Assembly (NCBI GenBank): GCA_024405645.1
Contig: JAKSOJ010000028.1
Location: 1-10,755 of the forward strand
Source: Phascolarctobacterium sp.
GTDB lineage: Bacteria; Bacillota; Negativicutes; Acidaminococcales; Acidaminococcaceae
Reading direction: 5' to 3'
Length of the DNA stretch: 10,755 nt
In this document: piece after piece, positions 6,369 to 10,755 of the stretch
How positions within the stretch are numbered: the first letter of the stretch is position 1
How the letters are laid out: each line of letters starts with the position of its first letter
Made by a program: the position numbers and the translations under genes
The notes under the pieces: model-generated
Told to the model about the DNA's origin: nothing
What the model saw: only the letters and a program-made list of their open reading frames with translations
Databases searched by the model: none

Positions 6369-8141
6369 TCAATAGAGTTTTTTGATTTCATCTTTGATCC
6401 GTTGAATCTCCCTTAACTCACTTACAAAGCGATCATCGCCTTCTCGTTCATATTTTTCAACCAACAAGCGATGTTCATCATATTCCTTCTCAAGCCTTGT
6501 TCGGGTAAGCTGTTTTATACAGTCTCTAATTACTATTTCCCCATCTCCATCAATAACTGGTCTCGTCATGATTCCAGCTAGTAAGGAGGCTGCCTCATCA
6601 TCTAGAGATTCGGTCAAATCAGCAAGAGATAATCTATCTATATTATAGAGTTCTATGAGTTTTGCAAAAATCCTGCTAACAGGCTCATTTATACCCGCTT
6701 TTATGATTTCATCTTTATAAATATTAATATAATCGGGTTTATGCAGCAATTCTGCTACCAGCATTTCTTCGGCTGCGCTACTTGCATTCTTAACCTTGCG
6801 TTCAGGAATTACTTGTGTATTTATGTCCGCTTTATCAGTTTTTGTATGTGCGGCTTTTCGATATTCATCCCGAATTAGGCCTTCGTCTATAGTAAGCAAT
6901 AACGCAACACGTTTAATATGCTCAGCGACCTCTATTTCGTTTTTACACTCTAGTAGGAATGGTATGATATTCGACACCGCGTCAACTTTTCCTGCTAAAG
7001 TAGTGATATTATTTTGTTTTATGGTCTCATCTATTTGAAAATCAATGCCATTTTTAGCTTGCGCAATGACATTCAGGAATGCTTCCTTCCCGTGTGCCCT
7101 AACAAATTCATCAGGGTCCTTGCCATCGGGAACACCAGCAATGCGAACCTTTAAGCCTGCTTGGCGAGCTACGCTAACAGCACGTACACTAGCCCTACGC
7201 CCAGCAGCATCACTGTCGTAACAGAAAACTACATCGCTTGCCATGCGAGCAATAAGCTTAGCCTGCTCTGCAGCAAAAGCAGTACCCATGCTAGCTACAG
7301 CATTGCCAATGCCTGCTGCATGAAGACTAATTGCATCCATATAGCCTTCGACAATGATAATTTGATCTGCCTTACGAATAGCATCTAAAGCAACATCCAA
7401 ACCAAAAAGGATTCTGCGTTTATTAAACCATTCAGTCTCACCGGTATTTAGATATTTGGGCAAGCTATCGTCAAGAACGCGTCCTCCAAAGCCAACAATC
7501 TTACCACGAGCATCTTTGATAGGAATCATAACTCGATTGCGGAACTTATCATAAGTAGAATTATTGCGTCCCTCTAGCTCTAGACCAGCCTCCAAAAGTA
7601 TCTTGGAGCTAACACCACGTTTGCCAAGAGAATTACGCAGAGAATCGTAATTATTCAAAGCATAGCCAATGGTAAAGCTTGCGATAATTTCGTCCGTAAT
7701 TCCCCTACCATGCAAATAATTCAAAGCATTAACACCATATTTTGTCTTAGTAAGGCATGCATGATAAAACTTAGAAGCCAAATCGTTAGCATTATATATG
7801 AGTTTATTTCTTTGCTCACGTTGAATTTCTGCAGGAGTTTTTTGTTTTTCTGGCACAGGAATGCCATATTTACCTGCTACAATTTTAAGTGCCTCAAAGA
7901 AATTGCAATTCTCGATTTTCTGCACAAATTTAAAAAGGTCACCACCCTCGTGACAACCAAAGCAATAAAAGAGATTGTTTTGAGGCGTTACCGCGAAAGA
8001 AGGTGTCTTTTCACCATGGAAAGGACAACATCCCCAGTAACGATTTCCTTTTTTAGTTAGGCTGACATATCCGGAGACAATATCCACAATGTCCGCACTA
8101 GCGCGCACCTGCTCTTTAAAGTTTTCAAATTCTCCGTCCAT
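6369..8141 (-). CDS. dnaG: DNA primase DnaG
   Basis: Synthesises RNA primers at the replication fork, recruited by the replicative helicase. With this start it has 590 aa, normal for the family. The N-terminal CHC2 zinc finger has Cys39, His42, Cys60 and Cys63 ([11 protein letters not shown]...FYCFGC, C-x2-H-x17-C-x2-C). The catalytic core contains FRNRVMIPI near 200 and a TOPRIM fold with Glu265 in [10 protein letters not shown], Asp309 and Asp311 in YDSDAAG, and DPDEF near 343. The C-terminal part (about 450-590) is the helicase-interacting domain, diverged but of normal size. ATG at 8141 is preferred because AGAAAGGA (8150-8157) sits 8 nt upstream. The ATG at 8150 overlaps that site, but could use AGGAGAG 12 nt away. 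It is first in the operon with rpoD. I could not identify a clear dnaG promoter in the 134-bp divergent gap. Confidence 0.97.
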   Translation of the reverse strand: MDGEFENFKEQVRASADIVDIVSGYVSLTKKGNRYWGCCPFHGEKTPSFAVTPQNNLFYCFGCHEGGDLFKFVQKIENCNFFEALKIVAGKYGIPVPEKQKTPAEIQREQRNKLIYNANDLASKFYHACLTKTKYGVNALNYLHGRGITDEIIASFTIGYALNNYDSLRNSLGKRGVSSKILLEAGLELEGRNNSTYDKFRNRVMIPIKDARGKIVGFGGRVLDDSLPKYLNTGETEWFNKRRILFGLDVALDAIRKADQIIIVEGYMDAISLHAAGIGNAVASMGTAFAAEQAKLIARMASDVVFCYDSDAAGRRASVRAVSVARQAGLKVRIAGVPDGKDPDEFVRAHGKEAFLNVIAQAKNGIDFQIDETIKQNNITTLAGKVDAVSNIIPFLLECKNEIEVAEHIKRVALLLTIDEGLIRDEYRKAAHTKTDKADINTQVIPERKVKNASSAAEEMLVAELLHKPDYINIYKDEIIKAGINEPVSRIFAKLIELYNIDRLSLADLTESLDDEAASLLAGIMTRPVIDGDGEIVIRDCIKQLTRTRLEKEYDEHRLLVEKYEREGDDRFVSELREIQRIKDEIKKLY

Positions 8142-8219
8142 ATGAGCCATCCTTTCTAAAATCTCTCCTATTACTATTCAATGCAGGCTCCAAAAACCCT
8201 TTTTTTTGACTCATTATTC

Positions 8220-8248
8220 TTGATTAAAGATTATTTTACGACTATAAT
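8220..8248 (+). promoter_or_regulatory. Promoter of the OstA/LptA-like gene
   Basis: TTGATT (8220-8225), a 17-nt spacer and a perfect TATAAT (8243-8248). The start would fall near 8255, leaving a leader of about 20 nt with TGGAGG at 8265-8270. It fires away from dnaG in the shared 134-bp intergenic gap. Confidence 0.75.
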
Positions 8249-8275
8249 AGAAATGTTAAAGTTATGGAGGCTTTT

Positions 8276-8755
8276 ATGAAAAAAGTATTCTTATTAATTC
8301 TTCTGGTCTTAAGTGTTTTTACCAGCACTTGCTTTGCCAAACAACCCGTTATCACTTCTGATACAAGAACCTTCAATCCCATGACTGGTATCTACGAATT
8401 AACCGGCAATGTTCATGTTGAACTTGAAAATCATGGACAGCCTATTCTAATCGAAGGCCAGCATGCCAAGGTTCATCTTTATACCCTAGAGGTTCACGCT
8501 GACAATAATATTTCCCTTGCCTTTGGCAATATGAGTTTTCTCTGCGACCGAGTAGATGTCTACAATAGCGATAGTACCGCTTACGTTAGCGGCAATTGCA
8601 ATTTCTCCGACAGTCGTATTAAGGCAAGCTCCGACAAAGGCTCCTATTGTTGGAAAACAAAAATTGCAGTATTTAGCGGCAATGTTAAGCTTAACGGCGC
8701 TCCAGTCGTTGGCGACGTTAAATATAATGTAGAAACTGGACAAATCGACAAATAA
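8276..8755 (+). CDS. OstA/LptA-like periplasmic protein
   Basis: 159 aa with a clear Sec signal peptide: KK at 2-3, a hydrophobic core at 4-16, and likely cleavage after Ala21 (TCFA/KQ). The mature part is a series of short beta repeats typical of the OstA/LptA N-terminal jellyroll: TSDTRTFNPMTGIYELTGNV, later ILIEGQHAKVH, FLCDRVDVYNSDSTAYVSGN, IKASSDKGSY and IAVFSGNVKL. Family members (LptA, and the periplasmic parts of LptC and LptD) bridge LPS from inner to outer membrane. This size and lack of a membrane anchor fit LptA best, but the gene stands alone, without lptB or lptC, so it may be a paralogue. ATG at 8276 is chosen because GGAGG ends 5 nt upstream. The ATG at 8264 overlaps that site and would put a non-signal tetrapeptide in front. 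Cys19 does not sit in a good lipobox. Confidence 0.85.
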   Translation: MKKVFLLILLVLSVFTSTCFAKQPVITSDTRTFNPMTGIYELTGNVHVELENHGQPILIEGQHAKVHLYTLEVHADNNISLAFGNMSFLCDRVDVYNSDSTAYVSGNCNFSDSRIKASSDKGSYCWKTKIAVFSGNVKLNGAPVVGDVKYNVETGQIDK

Positions 8756-8759
8756 CAAA

Positions 8760-8799
8760 AACTTCCTCTTACTAAGATAGTATGAGGAAGTTCTTTTTT
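8760..8799. terminator. Bidirectional Rho-independent terminator
   Basis: AACTTCCTC (8760-8768) pairs with GAGGAAGTT (8784-8792). After one T-T mismatch TACTA pairs with TAGTA around an AGA loop. A T-run (8794-8799) follows on the plus strand, and AAAAA on the left gives T's on the minus strand. It sits between the convergent stops of the OstA-like gene and yqfL. Confidence 0.9.
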
Positions 8800-8813
8800 A
8801 TGTATTTATTAAA

Positions 8814-9641
8814 TTATTCGTGGTGTCTTTCTTTGTTCTTACGAACATATTCCATGATGATACCAGCAGTTTCTTCGATTGCTCTGTTGGATACGTTGAT
8901 GATTTGGCAATGAACACGACGCATAATGCCTTTTGCGTAGTTCAATTCCTCTTCGATACGAGCAACATCTGCATAGCCAGAATCTTCGGACAAGCCCATG
9001 GTTTTAAGTCTGGTTGCACGAATTTCATTCAGTTTGAACGGGTCGATTAAAAGACCAATGATTTTGTAAGGAGGAACCTTAAAGAGCTCTGCAGGAGGAT
9101 TAAGTTCAGGTACCAAAGGAACATTGGCAACTTTAATCTTTTTATGAGCCAGGTACATGGACAAAGGAGTCTTGGATGTACGAGATACGCCAATAAGAAC
9201 AACATCTGCCTTGAGAAGTCCTAAAGGATTCTTGCCATCGTCATATTTTACAGCAAATTCTACTGCTTCTACGCGTTTGAAATATTCATGGTCCAAGGAG
9301 TGCATAAGACCAGCTTGATTTTGAGGAAGAAGGCCAGTTGTTTTTTCAATAGCCTTAAGCATGGGTCCGAGTACGTCGACAACTTGAATGTCATGAGCCA
9401 AAGCGCGGTCTGCCAAATGCTCACGAAGCTCAGGAGATACGAGGGTATAACAAATAACTGCATTATGCTCTGCAGCCTCTTGCACTAAGCGATCAATTTG
9501 TTCTTTATCCTTTACATACGGAACACGAACTACTTCAAAGTTTTGCTCAATAAATTGGCTTATGGTTGCTTTTACAACGGATTCTGCAGTTTCTCCGATG
9601 GAGTCGGAAACTGCATAAACGATAGGATTATTTTTCTCCAA
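8814..9641 (-). CDS. yqfL: Pyruvate phosphate dikinase regulatory protein (kinase/pyrophosphorylase, DUF299)
   Basis: A bifunctional regulator of the PpsR/PDRP/YqfL family. It inactivates pyruvate phosphate dikinase or PEP synthase by ADP-dependent threonine phosphorylation and reactivates it by Pi-dependent dephosphorylation. Seen here are the N-terminal family signature YAVSDSIGETAESVVKA, the phosphate-binding loop GVSRTSKTPLS at 151-161 (family P-loop), LDHEYFKRVEAVEFAVKYDDG before it, and IIGLLIDPFKLNEIR after it. With this start the protein has 275 aa, close to the roughly 270 of B. subtilis YqfL as I recall it. The start is a TTG at 9641, 11 nt from AAGGAGG. An upstream TTG at 9671 has no comparable site and would add ten residues before the conserved N-terminus. 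It overlaps the end of ccpN by 14 nt, suggesting translational coupling. Its target dikinase is not in the window. Confidence 0.95.
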   Translation of the reverse strand: MEKNNPIVYAVSDSIGETAESVVKATISQFIEQNFEVVRVPYVKDKEQIDRLVQEAAEHNAVICYTLVSPELREHLADRALAHDIQVVDVLGPMLKAIEKTTGLLPQNQAGLMHSLDHEYFKRVEAVEFAVKYDDGKNPLGLLKADVVLIGVSRTSKTPLSMYLAHKKIKVANVPLVPELNPPAELFKVPPYKIIGLLIDPFKLNEIRATRLKTMGLSEDSGYADVARIEEELNYAKGIMRRVHCQIINVSNRAIEETAGIIMEYVRKNKERHHE

Positions 9642-10290
9642 GATGGTAGTTACCTCCTTTTCCCTCGGCAATGTCTACCAAGAGTCTGGTGAAATTGGTC
9701 TTGGTGATACGTCCTAAAACTTCAAAGCTCCGGCGACCATCATCTACAGTTTTAACTACAGGCAAAGAGTCGATTTCGTTATCGATTAAACGACGACCAG
9801 CAACAGCTGCAGGTTCATCAGGATATGCCACAATCATCTTGGACAACGGAGTCATACACATAACTACAGGAACATCATGAAGATTATTGTTATTGTTAAT
9901 AGCTGCTTTTAAAAGGTCCTTACGAGATACGATACCAGTCAACAAACCAGTTTCATCCAATACAAAGACAGTACCAACATCCTCCAAGAACATGGTAACA
10001 GCAGCTTCATACGCAGACTTATCATGACCAATTGCTACGGGCACGGATTGTAAGGCTTCGCATTTTATATTACTAAGTTCTTCCATTAACATACCAAGGG
10101 TATTTTTACCAGTATAAAAATAACCAACCTTGGGACGAGCATCAAGAATGCCACCCATAACGAGGATTGCTAAGTCACTACGGAGAGCAGCACGTGTTAC
10201 GTTAAGTTTTGAAGCAATTGCTTCACCAGTGATGGGACCTTCTAAACGGACAATTTCCGCAATTTGCTTCTGTCTAATACTTAAAGCCAA
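9628..10290 (-). CDS. ccpN: CcpN-like transcriptional regulator (HTH plus two CBS domains)
   Basis: 220 aa with this start. An N-terminal winged HTH (about residues 4-60) contains GPITGEAIASKLNVTRAALR and closes at ARPKVGYFYTG, as in B. subtilis CcpN (YqzB). Two CBS domains follow: the first (about 80-135) includes VGTVFVLDETGLLTGIVSRK, the second (about 144-205) has VPVVMCMT and NEIDSLPVV. CBS pairs bind adenine nucleotides. CcpN represses gluconeogenic genes (gapB, pckA) in B. subtilis, sensing ATP/ADP. The adjacent yqfL is also its neighbour in Bacillus, which strengthens the call. AGAAAGG (10302-10308) lies 11 nt before TTG at 10290 but only 2 nt before GTG at 10299, so TTG is preferred; GTG would add MNS. 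Targets in this organism are unknown, and they may include the operon itself given the palindromes upstream. Confidence 0.92.
   Translation of the reverse strand: MALSIRQKQIAEIVRLEGPITGEAIASKLNVTRAALRSDLAILVMGGILDARPKVGYFYTGKNTLGMLMEELSNIKCEALQSVPVAIGHDKSAYEAAVTMFLEDVGTVFVLDETGLLTGIVSRKDLLKAAINNNNNLHDVPVVMCMTPLSKMIVAYPDEPAAVAGRRLIDNEIDSLPVVKTVDDGRRSFEVLGRITKTNFTRLLVDIAEGKGGNYHLGEK
9653..9659 (-). promoter_or_regulatory. Ribosome binding site of yqfL inside ccpN
   Basis: AAGGAGG on the minus strand, within the last codons of ccpN and 11 nt before TTG at 9641. It decides the start codon of yqfL and makes coupling to ccpN translation plausible. Confidence 0.65.
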
Positions 10291-10322
10291 AGAATTCACG
10301 CCCTTTCTAAATTTTTACCTAT

Positions 10323-10336
10323 ATAGTATATACTAT
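10323..10336. promoter_or_regulatory. Perfect 14-bp palindrome over a possible ccpN -10 element
   Basis: ATAGTATATACTAT reads the same on both strands and contains TATACT on the minus strand (10325-10330), a plausible -10 for ccpN-yqfL with a start near 10318. The -35 at 17 nt (TAGCAA) is poor, as is common at regulated promoters. It could be an operator for CcpN or another dimeric regulator, but the AT-only context makes chance occurrence possible. Confidence 0.4.
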
Positions 10337-10376
10337 TTGAGGTTTTTTTGCTATAGCCTACACTAAATAATTTATA

Positions 10377-10390
10377 ATTTTTGCAAAAAT
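10377..10390. repeat. Second perfect 14-bp palindrome upstream of ccpN
   Basis: ATTTTTGCAAAAAT is perfectly palindromic and lies with its centre 54 bp from that of the palindrome at 10323-10336. It is in the intergenic region between the outer-membrane gene terminator and ccpN. It may be an upstream operator or simply A/T-tract DNA. There is no gene in 10300-10460 otherwise. Confidence 0.3.
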
Positions 10391-10419
10391 ATTTCTTATT
10401 AAGCAATTAATACATAAAT

Positions 10420-10448
10420 AAAAAATGGGTCTCGGCAAGGGAAACCCA
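10420..10448 (-). terminator. Rho-independent terminator of the outer-membrane protein gene
   Basis: On the minus strand, TGGGTTTC (10448-10441) pairs with GAGACCCA (10433-10426) with one internal mismatch and a 7-nt loop, followed by six T's (10425-10420). It begins 12 nt after the stop codon of the gene to its right. Confidence 0.88.
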
Positions 10449-10460
10449 CTTTTTGATATA

Positions 10461-10755
10461 TTAGAATTGACCATTAACTGTGAAATTAAATTTAACACTG
10501 GAGGGTTCATCATGACCATCCTTAAAATTTTTCTTCAAAGGCACGCCCATAGTTAAATTAGCAAAGATATTTTTGCCAATGTTGGCTTTAACACCTAAAC
10601 CAGTGCTGAACAATGCATCATTAGCGTTGGAAGATTCTGCATCCTCGCCAAAGAGTTGACCATAATCCAAGAAGGTATAAACGCTAACAGTCTTCTTAGC
10701 GTTCAGAGGAACTGCATATTCAACGCTCATACAAAGACCCTTGTCGGCGCCTCTA
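10461..10755 (-). CDS. C-terminal part of an outer-membrane beta-barrel transporter (FhaC/ShlB or BamA type), partial
   Basis: Only the last 97 residues lie in the window; the frame is open through the right edge (RGADKGLCMSVEYAVPL..). Alternating hydrophobic strands are visible, including VSVYTFLDYGQLFG, then FSTGLGVKANIGKNIFANLT, MGVPLKK and a final amphipathic strand VKFNFTVNGQF. The terminal Phe and alternating pattern form the beta-signal read by the BAM complex. The order 'SVEY..PL, F-x-D-x-G, GLG, PL, final strand' is that of the C-terminal barrel of Omp85 proteins. TpsB two-partner secretion transporters (FhaC/ShlB) fit slightly better than BamA, and they are common in Negativicutes. 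The internal ATG at 10730 is not the start. Its presence shows the organism has an outer membrane. Confidence 0.8.
   Translation of the reverse strand, partial: RGADKGLCMSVEYAVPLNAKKTVSVYTFLDYGQLFGEDAESSNANDALFSTGLGVKANIGKNIFANLTMGVPLKKNFKDGHDEPSSVKFNFTVNGQF

Noticed and set aside
8191..8207. AAAAA-CCC-TTTTTTTT, a possible small terminator between dnaG and the OstA-like gene
   Set aside because: The stem is only A-T pairs with a 3-nt loop, too weak for termination, and there is no gene end before it.
8264..8275. Upstream ATG start for the OstA/LptA-like gene
   Set aside because: The GGAGG ribosome binding site lies inside that extension, and the signal peptide begins naturally at MKKVF from the ATG at 8276.
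1..10755. CRISPR arrays, insertion sequences, phage genes, toxin-antitoxin pairs, riboswitches or T-boxes
   Set aside because: No regularly spaced repeats, terminal inverted repeats with transposase, or structured leader motifs were seen on reading both strands. The intergenic gaps are short and accounted for by promoters and terminators.

Overview
The window looks like chromosomal core sequence from a diderm Firmicute, most likely a member of the Negativicutes (Selenomonas, Megamonas and Phascolarctobacterium relatives). The housekeeping genes are Firmicutes-like: the CcpN/YqfL pair, a SigA-type RpoD and AGGAGG-type ribosome binding sites. Two genes nevertheless imply an outer membrane: an OstA/LptA-like periplasmic protein and the C-terminus of an outer-membrane beta-barrel ending in Phe. 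Base composition is moderately AT-rich. I see no phage, insertion sequence, CRISPR or other sign of recent transfer.

Layout. (1) 126-1319, plus strand: a class I/II PLP aminotransferase with its own extended -10 promoter. It ends at a bidirectional terminator shared with the convergent gene to its right. (2) 1402-4354, minus strand: a two-gene operon of a soluble PAS-containing hybrid histidine kinase (833 aa) followed 19 nt later by a small YbjN-like protein. A TTGATA-17-TATACA promoter lies upstream. (3) 4483-4750, minus strand: a tRNA operon, tRNA-Ile2(CAT) then tRNA-Ala(TGC), with a near-consensus promoter directly behind the rpoD stop codon and a perfect 10-bp hairpin terminator. (4) 4754-8141, minus strand: dnaG-rpoD, the core of the macromolecular-synthesis operon, with no rpsU within the window. 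RpoD carries an insertion of about 160 residues between regions 1.2 and 2.1. (5) 8220-8799, plus strand: a monocistronic OstA/LptA-like gene with a near-consensus promoter, divergent from dnaG, and a terminator shared with the next convergent unit. (6) 8814-10290, minus strand: ccpN-yqfL, overlapping by 14 nt. These encode a CBS-domain gluconeogenesis regulator and the bifunctional kinase/pyrophosphorylase that controls pyruvate phosphate dikinase. Both probably start at TTG codons. (7) 10461-10755, minus strand: the 3' end of an outer-membrane transporter gene (FhaC/ShlB or BamA-like) with its terminator.

Most of the window is ordinary core genome. The parts worth a second look are the kinase/YbjN-like pair, which has no separate response regulator or HPt, the unusual RpoD insertion, the tRNA promoter abutting rpoD, and two perfect 14-bp palindromes upstream of ccpN. 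I did not find a convincing novel multi-gene system.
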